NCBI GenBank assembly: GCA_009602725.1
Contig: WELB01000166.1
Span: 227,553 to 251,265, forward strand
Direction of reading: 5' to 3'
Length of the DNA: 23,713 nucleotides
Source: Spirogloea muscicola
Lineage: Eukaryota; Streptophyta; Zygnematophyceae; Spirogloeales; Spirogloeaceae
Within the stretch, counting starts at the first letter, position 1. Each line of letters begins with the position of its first letter. The notes beneath the pieces are model-generated. The model was not told where the DNA came from and ran no database searches. It saw only the letters and a list, made by a program, of their open reading frames with translations. This document shows, in pieces, positions 8,535-20,406 of the stretch. Both the position numbers and the translations under genes were made by a program.

Positions 8535-10284
8535 TTACGACAGATATGACTCGGGAATGTCACCATGAGCACCCTTGGGGAAGAAGCCTCCGGGTTGCTC
8601 GGCATGGCCAGTGCCGTAGACAGTCGCCAACACCTCGGCTGGCGTGCGCTGGTATGAGACAGAAGATTCGTTGGCAGACAGAATGTTGGTGATGGTCTTG
8701 TTCTCAGCGCCAAGATACAGAGGCACCTCGATGTTCTGCACAAAAAGACACAGGCAATGAGTCTTAATATACCGAAAGAGTAGTGGAAGGAAGGCGAGCC
8801 AACAGCAAGGGCAGTGAGAGAAAGCAACACACGCAACTGGCAGAAAGACAATTCATGGCAAAATGGTGGTGATCACACATGGTACGTGGTGTAGGACTGA
8901 CGTTTGTCCGAAGCAAAACTGAACATGGCCTCAAAATTGGACTTTATACTATGAATTCACAGTGTAAGTAAAAGCGTGTCACTAGAAAGTACCTCCATGA
9001 CTGGCTGGTGCGTGAGGCTGTTAGCCAGGTCGACCAGCAGACTAGTGATGTTCTTGACAGCAAGGCCATATGGCGAAATGGTGGTCTCACGGATGCTCCA
9101 CAACAGTGTTCGCAGCATTGCGTCTTGGCCACCCTCGACACCCTCTACGCCAGCAAGCAGCTGAGCAGCACAGAATCCATCATAGCAAGGCGCGTCGCGT
9201 CAGATTGATGACGGGTGAAGTGCATGTCGACCAAAAAGCAAAGCTTTTGATGAACCAGGCTACTTTTAGAGAAGTCAAGCGTAATGATCTCATGTCATAG
9301 TGATTCAAGCAATTATACAGGAGTTTTCCTGGACAAACAAGTTACGCACATGCTTGCCCGCCTTGGTGGACATGAAGTCCCAGCTGCCGACGTAGCCGGT
9401 GAGGCCAACGTATGGAATGTTGAATGCGGCCAAGAGCCATGGGACATCGCCAACGTACGGGTTGAAGTCACCATTGGGGATCTTAGCATTCTTGCCGAGT
9501 GTTTGCCACACAGCCCCGATGTCAAGAGCCGGGCGGGGGAAGGCACACTCGCCAAGGAACTCCCGAATAATCCTGTAAGACAGACAAGCAAAAGACACTA
9601 ACTGATCAGTAAGTATTGCTGCTTGAGTGATCAATAGATGTCGATAGATAAGAACTTCAGTATATACAAGACTGCTGGCAACAATATAGTTTTAAGTTTG
9701 CTGTGTCAGAGCAATCAGAACCCACAACTTGGCTAAGAGCGTTAATAACGGTTTTGAGAGGCACCTGACGTGGCCAATTTCCTGGAAGCCGAGCATCTGC
9801 GCGACGCCGAGGATCTCCGGCGACAGCGCGGCCTTGCGGCCACCCACAGGCGGCGGGCCGCCGCCGACGAGCTCGGGCGCCAGCACGTCGAGGCCGTAGC
9901 CGAAGGCGGAGAAGAGGTAGAACTCCGCCTCCAGGTACTCCAGGTTCAGGGCCAGCTGGAAGAGCTGCTTGTCCGAGAAGTCGCCGGTGATGGGCCCGCC
10001 TGCAGCACACAACCCACAACGCCTCGAAGCTCAATCACTGACTGTCACTACACAGGCAGCAGCTGCGACGCTGATGGATTGCAGCCACTGGAGGGGACCT
10101 CTCGGATACTGCTGCTAGCCACAAAATCGCCAGTGAGAGCCCAATGGGCCACGCACTCCAAAGTACCGCCCCACAGCGGTCGTGGGCGACGAGACGCACC
10201 TGGGGTTGGGCCGCAGGGGCCGGCGATGGCGCCGCCGGCGAGCAGGCAGAGCACCAGCAGGCAGGCTGCGGCGGCCTTCGCCAT
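8535..10284 (-). CDS. desiccation-related protein, PCC13-62 family (ferritin-like), copy 1
   Basis: Members of this family accumulate during drying in resurrection plants and carry a ferritin-like fold; their biochemical role is unsettled. Exons on the minus strand: 10200-10284, 9765-9999, 9350-9572, 8993-9160, 8535-8735 (85, 235, 223, 168 and 201 nt), all GT-AG, frame closed, 303 residues. The start is chosen because it gives a clear signal peptide (MAKAAAACLLVLCLLAGG) about 107 bp downstream of a TATA box, so the product is probably secreted or vacuolar. Core motifs: LALNLEYLEAEFYLFSAFG and QEIGHVR (E-x-x-H, as in ferritin-like helices), IPYVGLTGYVGS, GVEGGQDAMLR near residue 190, and a Gly-rich end before SYLS. 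It is homologous throughout to the plus-strand gene at 11712-13401, with the same intron positions and phases, so the pair arose by inverted duplication. Confidence 0.93.
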
Positions 10285-10390
10285 GGCTGCGGCTGGTGGT
10301 GACAGACGACGTGGTCTGGCAATACAGAATGTGCGGTGAAGCTCAGCTGGGGCGCGGCGAAAGAGCGGCCGATTCGGAGGCCCGGGACGG

Positions 10391-10398
10391 CATATATA
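10391..10398 (-). promoter_or_regulatory. TATA box of desiccation-related gene copy 1
   Basis: TATATATG on the minus strand lies about 107 bp before the ATG, within GC-rich sequence. The mirrored gene has TATATA at 11617-11622 in the equivalent place. Confidence 0.7.
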
Positions 10399-10477
10399 CC
10401 GACGAGCTCCCGGGGGCTCGGGCCAGCTCGGGGGGGGCTGGCCAGGCCCCCCCCCCTCCCCGGCCCCCTCCTCCCCC

Positions 10478-10603
<126 letters not shown>

Positions 10604-11513
10604 NNNNNNNNNNNNNNNNNNNNNNNNNNNNNNNNNNNNNNNNNNNNNNNNNNNNNNNNNNNNNNNNNNNNNNNNNNNNNNNNNNNNNNNNNNNNNNNNN
10701 NNNNNNNNNNNNNNNNNNNNNNNNNNNNNNNNNNNNNNNNNNNNNNNNNNNNNNNNNNNNNNNNNNNNNNNNNNNNNNNNNNNNNNNNNNNNNNNNNNNN
10801 NNNNNNNNNNNNNNNNNNNNNNNNNNNNNNNNNNNNNNNNNNNNNNNNNNNNNNNNNNNNNNNNNNNNNNNNNNNNNNNNNNNNNNNNNNNNNNNNNNNN
10901 NNNNNNNNNNNNNNNNNNNNNNNNNNNNNNNNNNNNNNNNNNNNNNNNNNNNNNNNNNNNNNNNNNNNNNNNNNNNNNNNNNNNNNNNNNNNNNNNNNNN
11001 NNNNNNNNNNNNNNNNNNNNNNNNNNNNNNNNNNNNNNNNNNNNNNNNNNNNNNNNNNNNNNNNNNNNNNNNNNNNNNNNNNNNNNNNNNNNNNNNNNNN
11101 NNNNNNNNNNNNNNNNNNNNNNNNNNNNNNNNNNNNNNNNNNNNNNNNNNNNNNNNNNNNNNNNNNNNNNNNNNNNNNNNNNNNNNNNNNNNNNNNNNNN
11201 NNNNNNNNNNNNNNNNNNNNNNNNNNNNNNNNNNNNNNNNNNNNNNNNNNNNNNNNNNNNNNNNNNNNNNNNNNNNNNNNNNNNNNNNNNNNNNNNNNNN
11301 NNNNNNNNNNNNNNNNNNNNNNNNNNNNNNNNNNNNNNNNNNNNNNNNNNNNNNNNNNNNNNNNNNNNNNNNNNNNNNNNNNNNNNNNNNNNNNNNNNNN
11401 NNNNNNNNNNNNNNNNNNNNNNNNNNNNNNNNNNNNNNNNNNNNNNNNNNNNNNNNNNNNNNNNNNNNNNNNNNNNNNNNNNNNNNNNNNNNNNNNNNNN
11501 NNNNNNNNNNNNN
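10604..11513. other. assembly gap of 910 N
   Basis: Unknown sequence between the two head-to-head genes. Left flank is a C-rich tract and right flank is GGAGGAGGGGGG-like, roughly reverse complements of each other. The gap therefore probably covers the axis of the inverted duplication and the shared promoter region. Confidence 0.95.
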
Positions 11514-11616
11514 TCGGAGGAGGGGGGGAGGAGGGGGGGAGGAGGGGGGAAGCTGGCCCAGGCCAGCCGGGGAGGGAGGCCCAGCTGCCCAGCTGCCCAG
11601 CAGCAGCTGGGAGGCG

Positions 11617-11622
11617 TATATA
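11617..11622 (+). promoter_or_regulatory. TATA box of desiccation-related gene copy 2
   Basis: TATATA lies about 95 bp before the ATG at 11712. GC-rich AGCTGGCC and CAGGCCAGCC motifs upstream resemble those upstream of the mirrored TATA box in copy 1. Confidence 0.7.
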
Positions 11623-11711
11623 GACTCGCCGCCGCCGCGAAATGACGGCTACTGCTACTCGCCCAGAAACCGTCAACACCCAGCTCTAACGTCTGCCGCA
11701 GCCTGCTCGCC

Positions 11712-13401
11712 ATGAGGACCGCCGCCGTAGCCCTCCTGCTCTGCGCGCTCGTCGCGTCGGCCGCCGCGGCTTACACCCCGCCGCCCAAGCCACCTGGTTA
11801 GTACTAGGCGACCCGCTTGCGGCGGTGTTGTTGCGCTTGTATCTGCATTTGCGTCCCCATCTCCTTTCGCCCGTTTCACAGTCGTAGCAATCTCGGCGCT
11901 CCCTGAAGCGTGAGGTCTGAGACGGGGTCGATCACCCCGCCCCAGCACTTTGCCTTGCTTAGATATGGTACAATGTCTGGAATCCTTGTTGGGCAATTGT
12001 GGAATCAGTTGGTTGGTTCGGATCTGTTTGACAATGGGTAGCAAACACTCACTGGAAGTGTCTGAGCTTGCGTTGTCCATCTGCAGCTCCCATCAAGGAC
12101 AACTTCACGGACTGGCAGCTCTTTCAGCTGGCCCTGAACCTGGAGTACCTGGAGGCTGAGTTCTACCTCTTCTCCGCCTACGGCTACGGCCTCGACCACT
12201 TTGCACCCGAGCTGGTCGGCGGCGGCCCTCCCCCCACCGGTGGCAAATATGCCGCGCTCTCCCCCGACGTCCGCTCCGTGGCTGCCATGCTCGGCCTCCA
12301 GGAGATTGGCCATGTCAGGTATCAGAGAGGACCTCGAAGCCTACTGGCTGCAGAGCTGTTTAGCCCAAGTAATTGCACGTCAATAGCCAGTACTACTTAA
12401 GCAGCTTCGCTCTTAGTTCATTAGATGGATACCGTGCCTAAATTCAATGTGTTTTTGGTGTTGCACAGGATCATCCGCTCGTTCCTTGGCCAGTATGCCT
12501 TCCCGCGGCCGCAGCTCGATATCGGCGCCGTCTGGCAGGTGATTGCCAACCACTCCGGCCTGGACCCAGGCTCCGCGTTCGACCCATACACAAGTGACAT
12601 CGACTGGCTCATGGCCGCCTACAACATCCCGTACGTTGGCCTCACGGGCTATGTCGGCAGCGGTGACTACATGTCTACCAAGGCTGGCAAGCATGTAAGT
12701 CACACACAATCCTAGACTTAAGATTACTATGATTGACATGTCAGTGCCATTCATTGATTTTTGTGGATCGCTGGGCAGTGGGAGATAAAAGGCAACTGGT
12801 GAAACTTCCATCCTTATGCAACTTCTCACATCGAGTACAAAGTTACTACTTGCCTTACTGTGCTTTGGCCTTGAAGTGGTTGCCCTAGATTCTGTGGTAT
12901 GCAGTTGCTGGGCGGCGTTCTCGGTGTTGAGGGAGGTCAGGATGCAATGCTCCGTACCTTCCTTTGGGCAAGACGCAACGAGACTGTGCCACCATATGGC
13001 TTGGCTGTGAAGCAGATCACCAACCTGTTCAAGAACCTTGCCAACACCCTTACTCACCAAGCTGTTATGGAGGTATGCCCACAATCAAAATACTTCTGAG
13101 AAGCCTGGAGCCAACATGCACTATGCTCACAGATAGTTTTGCGTGGTTGCACAAAATTTGCTCAATCTGCTCACTGAACATTGTGTGTGGTCATTGCTTG
13201 CAGAACATTGTGGTGCCCCTCTACCAGGGCTCTGAGATGAACACCACGACCAACATTCTTGCTAGCAACGAATCGTCCATCTCGTTCCAGCGCACCCCTG
13301 CGCAAGTGCTGGCTACAGTCTATGGCACTGGACATGCTGAGGTGCCCGGCGGCTTCTTCCCCAAGGGTGCCAACGGTGCCATCCCGCAATCTTATCTGTA
13401 A
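11712..13401 (+). CDS. desiccation-related protein, PCC13-62 family (ferritin-like), copy 2
   Basis: Exons: 11712-11796, 12087-12318, 12469-12694, 12905-13072, 13204-13401 (85, 232, 226, 168 and 198 nt), all GT-AG, frame closed, 302 residues. The first and fourth exons equal those of copy 1 in length, and the others differ by whole codons. A signal peptide (MRTAAVALLLCALVASAAAA) precedes a short Pro-rich linker and the ferritin-like domain: LALNLEYLEAEFYLFSAYG, then QEIGHVR, then IPYVGLTGYVGS and GVEGGQDAMLR. Relative to copy 1, the segment after the conserved VWQ (third exon) differs most and is one codon longer, and the C-terminus is SYL rather than SYLS. Glu and His positions expected in the first helix pair of a ferritin-like fold are kept. 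Whether metal is bound is not known from the sequence. The gene lies divergent to copy 1 and probably shares regulation through the gap region. Confidence 0.94.
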
Positions 13402-14184
13402 CTTGATCACCTTACTCCAAGCTTCCAGTTTACTTGAGACGTGGATCAAAAGGGCCACGTGGGTGGAGGATTGTGACTTGAATTTCTCCAATTTTTACAC
13501 CCTTCCATCCCCATACAATGGGTGGATTGTTGTGTCCTGTAATTTTTTGCAGCCCAAAGTGAACACTTCTGTGACTCCGTATTGTTGACTTTGACTCGAC
13601 TTCGATCTGTGTTCAAGTATCAAGTGCTGTTCAATGCATACTCATCACTCTCATTGGCAAGCACAATTTGAATATTTGTGACCATAGGAAATCAGATAAC
13701 TGCAAGTAAATTTCTAGAGAATTGCGAAATAGATGGAATCAAATTAGAACCTCAATACTAACTGACTTGGTCAACTAGGTTCGATTGCAACCTATAGTTT
13801 AAGTATCACTGCTCCACGTTGTCACGTTATCAAGTTATGTCATTCATAACATGAATATATACAAACAAAATCTCCATCTGGTGGAAATGACTTCTTCCAA
13901 TTGCTGGTCATATACGGCATTGAATCTAACAAAGATGTGCAAATAGAGAACAACTGATATGATTGATTTGCCCAGGAAAAGAGGAACAGATGTTGGAAAA
14001 GCTAGAATAACATCAAAGCACACTGTTAAGGTTGACAAGCGTTCTCAATGGTAATGATGGGCGTAAGAGGTCAAAGTAAGAGAATGGAGACGAGGTCAAG
14101 AAGGCTGACAAAGCATGTGACGCAGGTACACCAGGCACTGCTAAATGGTAGGAAAGGTGTATTGAAGGGTGTACACTTTATGTG

Positions 14185-14292
14185 GCCAAAAGCAAGCACA
14201 CTCTTAGACGTACATCACCTACTGCTGATCTCGCTCAGTAATTATGGGTCAGCAATTAGACACCCGAACACTGGACTGCTGCAGATACCAAG
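14185..14292 (+). repeat. dispersed repeat unit A
   Basis: Contains GGCCAAAAGCAAGCACA, GACGTACATCACCTACTGC, CGCTCAGTA and CTGCTGCAGAT. Units B and C repeat these motifs in the same order and orientation. Confidence 0.65.
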
Positions 14293-14326
14293 AAACTTTC
14301 GTGTATTAGAAACAAACAAAAAGGCC

Positions 14327-14518
14327 AAATGGCCAAGTACAGAGGCAAGCACATCTAGAGACGTACATCACCTACGGCAGATTGACCCGCTCAGTAACCA
14401 CGGGTTAATACATAAAGATCACTATCCGATGCCTGAATACTAGATGGCAGATACGAAGCCCTTCTGCCACCAACTAGGGCCCGCCCAGCGTTCTGGTGCA
14501 AAGCATTAGCCTGAGCAC
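14327..14518 (+). repeat. dispersed repeat unit B
   Basis: Shares GGCAAGCACA, GACGTACATCACCTA and CGCTCAGTAACCA with units A and C. Its right part, CTTCTGCCACCAACTAGGGC and following, matches the end of unit C near 14958. Confidence 0.65.
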
Positions 14519-14719
14519 GCTGCAAACAGGCCGAAACTCGTCGTCGCAAGAACGACAGATATGTAGCTGGCAAGCCCATCTCAGCCGGAAACACATCTGC
14601 ACGTCGTGTGTAGCCTAGATTGGCAATGTTTTGAAGGAGAGTGTGGTAAAGCACGTGAACGCAGCTCCACCGAGTGGCTACTGCGAGTGGGAAGTAACGT
14701 ATATTGAAAGATGGAGCGC

Positions 14720-15010
14720 TTAAGAACAAGCACACATGCTGATGTACATCACCTGCTGCTAAGGCAACGCGCTCAGTAGCCACTGGTCAGCACGTTGAGG
14801 TCGCTACTCGACGTCCGAAAGCCGGACTGCCGCAGATCCCAGGCCCCTCTGCCTCTGTAGTATAGTCCTTTTCTGGCTTCTCTTCCTTCGGCTTTGGACA
14901 TTGTCCATTCTTTTTGGGCTGGCTTTGCCAGCCCCTCTTCTCTGGGGGCGAGCACTTCTCTGCCACCAACTAGAGCTCGTCCAGCTTCTTGGAGCAAACC
15001 ATTGGCCCTG
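14720..15010 (+). repeat. dispersed repeat unit C with an internal perfect hairpin
   Basis: Starts with AACAAGCACACA, GATGTACATCACCTGCTGC and GCGCTCAGTAGCCA, and ends with TCTGCCACCAACTAGAGC, parallel to unit B but with extra central sequence. The centre contains GGGCTGGC-TTT-GCCAGCCC (14916-14934), an 8-bp perfect stem with a 3-nt loop. It may be a non-autonomous mobile element copy; the class is unknown. Confidence 0.6.
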
Positions 15011-15294
15011 CAAATGGTGGAGCTTCAGTAACCCCTGGTTTGACAACCGCCATTCGCAGTGATCAGCAGCCGGAAACAATCTGTGAGAACGCCATACTCG
15101 ATCACCTCAACTGCGTCCTTGGGCTCATATTTACTGAGCCACAATTTGGAAGTGTGCAATTCCCGTTTGCTAACTTCCGCATATTGTGCGCCGCATATCC
15201 CGCCGCCTTTGCCGCCGCATAGCCCGCGTGCCAAGACTTGCGGTCTGGCGGCGGCGGCGGCTGCGGCGGCGGCGGCCTCGCCCGGCGGCGCCCT

Positions 15295-15418
<124 letters not shown>

Positions 15419-15419
15419 N

Positions 15420-18400
15420 CGGCGCACCGCCGACGCCGGCGGCGGCGGCGGCGGCAGTGGCGGCGGCGGGTGGCGTAGCCTCGGTGCGGGGCCCGCGGAG
15501 CTCTGCCTCGCGCGCACGCTGCCGACTGGCCAGACCTTCCGGTGCCAACCCTAATGCGTTAACCTAACCCTAACCTAACGTTAATCTTAACCGAACCCTA
15601 ACCTTAACGTTGACCACATATCTAGCCCTGCTTAGCCTAACTCTAACCCTATCAGAGCTAATTGACCTCTGATTATGCCAACACTAATTGCCAGCACTAA
15701 CCTGGTCGTCCAACATGGGCCCTGCGATCCTGAGATGCGGCAAGCATGGACGCTGCTGTCGCTTGGCAGCTGGCGCAACAACTGCTGGCACTTAGGAGTT
15801 AAGAGTTTCAATTGGGAGTCGAGGGTGCTGAGATGGCACAGCGGCTCCTTCTGGCGATAGGTGGCGGCAGACCGGCGACGTGCAGTTCACGGGGGTGATC
15901 GGCAGCCGCCTCGTTAGCCTGCGTCAGGTACCCATCTGCAAGCAATGCATATACACCCTAACCATATGCCATAATTGACCATCTAGATCCGTGATGCCAG
16001 GCTATCTATCCTTCAGCCTGGCCCCTTGAGGTCAAGGACCCAAGGCTGGCTTTCACGGGTTGCAGTTATCCTTAGTCAGATGGCCAAAGTCACTTAATGG
16101 GGCAGCAGATAGTGAAGCTATGTTACTTGACATGATGGTTGATAAGTGTTGCCAGCTGGCTGCCTTAGTCCCATCAAGCCCTGCAAAGTGGCAGTATTTG
16201 CGCCGGTTTTGGCTGACAGGATGACACATTGTGCTTAAGTTTCACATTGATGGCTGCATGCTCTGAAGATACTTCACTTAAGTGACTGAAGTCTGGCCTT
16301 GCTTGTTGCCTGGCACCGCCCAGTTGCCAGACGACGTCCTGTACAAGCTCCATAGCCCGGCAGCTGCTTCCAAGAAGGCCCGGCATGCTGCCGACCCTGA
16401 GGAGCTCGAGGACGGGGATGACGGCTGCGGCACTGCGGCGCTGAGGGACTACTTCAACATGGGCGTCTCGTTGAGTACACTGTGAGGCAAGCGCAGCCCT
16501 CGTTCGCTTTCGGCTCTCTGCAGGCTGTGAGGAGATGCTTCATGCATGTAAACGTGAAGCTAGTCTGTGCAAGGATGTATGCCTGTTCCTGTGCAACTGT
16601 GCTTACTCCTGCTCTTCATGTGCATTACCGTGGCAAGCCAGCCATGGTCAGTAGGTGAAGCTTACTGAGATCCTTGTCCTCTTGAGCTTACTCGTGCTCC
16701 GTTGCTTATTCCGTGGCTTACTTGTACATGATTGGAAGGTGATAAATGGCAAGAAATGTTTGCCCATGGTGAGGTCATTGAGCTTGGCAGGCATGCGCGC
16801 ACAGGTGGAAAGGCTTTGCGGCAGCGGACGCCCGCTTTGCGGAACTGGCGCCGCACCTCGCCGGCGCTCGCATGCTTCGCCAGGCAAGATTGTGCCCAGA
16901 TAGTTCCGAAGTTTTGGACATAGGACGTCTTAACAGAGTCACAACAGATGGTCACATTATCTCGAGTTTGTGCCAATGGGACACTCTTCTCTCTGATACC
17001 TGCAAATACTTTTTGATAAGTGCAATAAACTCTTTGCAAGGAACTACAAGATGTTAGAGTAAGATACAGAATACATTTATTTACAGACATGTACACATCA
17101 TAAGACAAGTATGTGGAGGTCAATGCATGCATTGCTATATAATAGCATGATGAATCTGCTCTTAGCATCTGCAGGTGGCCTTGCAGCTGGCACTGACTCA
17201 TCAATGCTACTTCGAATCTTAACTTTGGCGATCAGGACCCTGTGGAGTGCCTCTTCCAATTTATATGCTCATCCAACAACAACATAGGCCGCATCACAGG
17301 CAAGTCACACATCTTCAGCTGCTCTTCTGCATGTCGTACAGGAGATCATACACCCACTATTCAGTCTATGCTGCCTTAAAGAGTTATCGAGAAGACAAGC
17401 TAGGCCTGGTCTTTAGGACCTTGTCATCCTTCCTAGCAATTAGGGAACCGAGTCACGAGCATCCCCATAAGCGCGACACATGTTCATCACACAATGGCAG
17501 TTACTGCAAGAACCTTTGACAGGACTGTGCCTTAGTTACATCCAAATTCTAGTTACCAGCTTATCTCCCACTTTGACAAACTTGGATTTGACTTGATGCC
17601 GAGCTGGTTGCCATGTATGATGAGTAGTTGTATGTGCAGAAGCCTATTAGCGCAGGACATCAGGGTATGTCTTTCAAAGAAGCGAGAACCCTTTTAAAGA
17701 CAAACGAAGCCCAACATCCACTGGAGAAGCTTTCAAACTGGGAGAGACATCTGCCCACTGGAACCGGCTTAAGCCAGTACTTAAGTCACTACTAAGCAAT
17801 TACTGCTGCAGCATGTCGGACAAAGTGTCATCCAGTCAAGGTCATTCATGTGACAAGATCTCCGGTACCACGTGTTAAGACCTACTCTGATCTTAACCCC
17901 TGACCTCTCTTCTCGCGCCTTTTGGAGCAGGCATGGTCGAGCGGCTGGCCAAGTTTGGGCCGTACTTAGGATCGCTCAATGGAGTGGACTTCCATCAATT
18001 CCCTTCAGTAGACCAGGTATTCTGCTGCTCCAGTTGATTGATGGCTCTTAATTGGACTTTTATAATCATGAGCGGACTTGCCTTTGTCAGAAGCCACTTT
18101 CAAGAGCCAGTCCCTCATCCACAAAGCAGCTCATGTTTACCAGCAGCTTTATTAGGACCAATATATTAAGTGCACAAAATTTACTGTAAACAGAACAGCA
18201 AAAATGATTGGCACCATCTTGTCCTTAGGGCGTAACTACTTGAACTGCTAAACACCATAATAATCTCAAGCCTAGCTCCATCTCTTCATTACTAGATCAT
18301 TGCAGAACAGTTGGAGCCTTGCATGGAAATCGTTTCCTTCGTCATGCAAGTAGTGTGGGTGTACTGCATGGTGTGATGATTTTGGTGCTCCATTGCAGCT

Positions 18401-20406
18401 GTCGCACTTAAAAGAGGACGATCTGCGGGCCGAGGGATTTGGTTACCGGGCTAAGTACATCGTCGGCGCTGCCAACGCCCTGATGGAGAGTAAGCAGTGG
18501 TTTTCATGCCCTGCCCTGCTGGTTTTCAATGACATCTTCAGTGCAGACTCAACAACACGCAACTTTGACTTAGCCGTCATAATTGCAAAGCACATTTACT
18601 TCTACAGTTTACCTAAGGAAGTACATGGCAGAGTTACTCACATATAAGCACATCAATGTATCCACATTGTGAGCCTTACAATTATGAGCATCTTGTTTGT
18701 CTGGCTCATGCCAGGGCCTGGAGGAGGTGAGGCTTGGTTACGAGGCCTACGGGCTGCCAGCTCGCCAGTCGAGGTCGTGACCGCGCTCTGCACGCTGCCA
18801 GGCGTGGGGCCCAAAGTCGCTGCGTGCGTCGCGCTCTTCTCACTCAACCAGCACCGCCTTGTTCCGGTCGACACGCACGTCTGGAAGGTACGGAGCACGT
18901 TACCAATGGGCTGTGGTTCGCGTAGTCTTGGAATAACATCTATATAAGGCTCTTGGGCTTAGAGTCACTGACATTGATGGTCATGACTCGAGGCTTTGCA
19001 CTTAGACACCAGGGCTGTGGCAAGCCCTCAATGGCGACTCAAGAAAGTCCTGTACAGGCCACTCTGTCTTTCATAGGGTCACCATCATGGGGCAAACTTG
19101 ACCAGCGTTTAGTCACAATTGTGGAGTGTGCGCATAAGAAGACGATGGCTGAAGTGCCGCAGCTTTACACGGCATCAAGTCAGTGTAGGCGGCTGGTACT
19201 CTGCCTTGGTGCTGGAGCTGCTGGCGATGACACCCCCTGGCTTTCATTTCATTGTGACAACTGTATCTCAAGTGGCAGTTACAGCTGGGCTGAGTTTTCA
19301 TAAGAGCATGATTGTGATATGCTGCAACTTCTATCTATCAACAATTGTAGTCAGCTGGTGGTCATTCGTTGGTGGTGGAGCTGCTTGCAGCTCTGTCTGA
19401 GCCTCCCGGGTTTGATGTTCAGGGCTTTGGTTTCTCGATATAAGCTTGGGGTGACTAAGGCTTAGGGCTCATAGGGCTCAAGGTGTCCAGGGCTTTATAA
19501 TTGACATAGGGTGTCAAGCTCTCCATAGCTGAATGATTCACGTTCCCTCACTATGTCAAAGCTTCATTTGTGCATCCAGATCGCGACTAAGTACTACACA
19601 CCGGAGCTCGTTGGAAAGACGCTCACGCCACGGGTGCACGTGGCAGTGGCCAATGCATTTTTTGAGGTTGTTAGCAGCAGCTGTCACCTCTGTTCTGAAG
19701 TATATATAAACGTATCAACTTCCTCATAGCATTGCCAGATGCTTCAATCCAAGTACCAGAGAGAGTTATCATGAGTTGTCTTGTTGCTCTTAAATGGTGG
19801 CTGCGACGCTGTTGAAGTGTTGTGCAACTTCCTAAACAGTTCTGCGAGGAATGGCATTTCAGAGATTTGGCGAGTATGCGGGATGGGCACATAACGCTCT
19901 CTTCATTGCACAGCTGGCTTCGACCAGGTCAGCTAAGCATTTCCTTCAAAGTGCATTTGTGATGGTGATAGCTCTTGACTTGCACTCTGTGCAACAATTG
20001 ATCTGATCTGCACACTTTCTGCAGCAAGAGCAAGTGTTAGGTGGTTGCCACTTGTCAGACCAGATAAAGCATCATGATACGTGACTTACGCTAGGTCATC
20101 TGCAACTGCATGTAGCTGCTGATTAAGGGTACAGGATTAGGAATATCTGAAAAAGCTCTTCTCTGAGCTTTATACTGAGCTTTTTGTTGAGTTTTATTTC
20201 ATACTGAGCTTTTTGACCTATGTCATCAAGCCCATATGTCAGACATGCTGTTACCAGGGCTCCTTTCTTCATGCTCTGTTGGTTTAAATTTGTTCTCACT
20301 TCGCATCTGTTCCATCTGTGACAGGACTGAGCTGCCGGTGGACCTTTTGTCGGGCAAGCAACAGAAGAGGGCAGCAAGCAAAGTGCTGCTCAAAGGTGAC
20401 CAATAG
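15420..20406 (+). CDS. OGG1: 8-oxoguanine DNA glycosylase/lyase, start missing
   Basis: OGG1 removes 8-oxoguanine opposite C and nicks the abasic site, the first step of base excision repair in nucleus and organelles. Exons: 15420-15541, 15861-15927, 16324-16481, 16805-16883, 17236-17299, 17931-18016, 18399-18489, 18715-18887, 19580-19666, 19863-19927, 20325-20406; the frame closes over 357 residues, near the usual family length. Motifs: [16 protein letters not shown] in the N-terminal domain, RMLRQ then [33 protein letters not shown], and the HhH-GPD core [15 protein letters not shown] with catalytic Lys (codon 18813-18815) and, 19 residues later, the Asp of VPVDTHVWK, the same spacing as Lys249 and Asp268 of human OGG1. 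Then [16 protein letters not shown] and a Lys-rich end. Donors after exons 4 and 5 are GC (GCAAGA, GCAAGT). No in-frame ATG exists between 15420 and 15541; the true start lies in or before the poly-T/N. The Met at 15186 reads through poly-Phe and is rejected. Confidence 0.95.
15550..15655 (-). repeat. degenerate interstitial telomere-like block (CCCTAA orientation)
   Basis: Variants of CCCTAA and CCTAAC fill the start of OGG1 intron 1 (for example AACCTAACCCTAACCTAACG). The G-rich strand is minus, opposite to the block at 4121-4235, so the two blocks face each other across about 11.3 kb. Confidence 0.75.
19187..19430 (+). repeat. two diverged copies of a short repeat inside OGG1 intron 8
   Basis: Segments near 19190-19255 and 19351-19425 align, with GCTGGTACTC...GGAGCTGCT against GCTGGTGGTC...GGAGCTGCT. 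Translated in one frame they give [17 protein letters not shown] and [18 protein letters not shown]. They may be decayed transposon coding or chance; no family recognised. Confidence 0.35.

Larger units (their letters stand above)
13402..15180. other. intergenic region with dispersed repeat units
   Basis: No credible gene. The first few hundred bases are probably the 3' UTR of copy 2 (a TGTAA occurs near 13537). From 14185 on, three related repeat units follow one another. Open frames here, such as 14048-14443, run through the repeats and look non-coding. Confidence 0.6.

Noticed and set aside
14185-15010. CRISPR-like array
   Set aside because: Only three diverged units of unequal length with no regular spacers, in a plant-type nuclear context.
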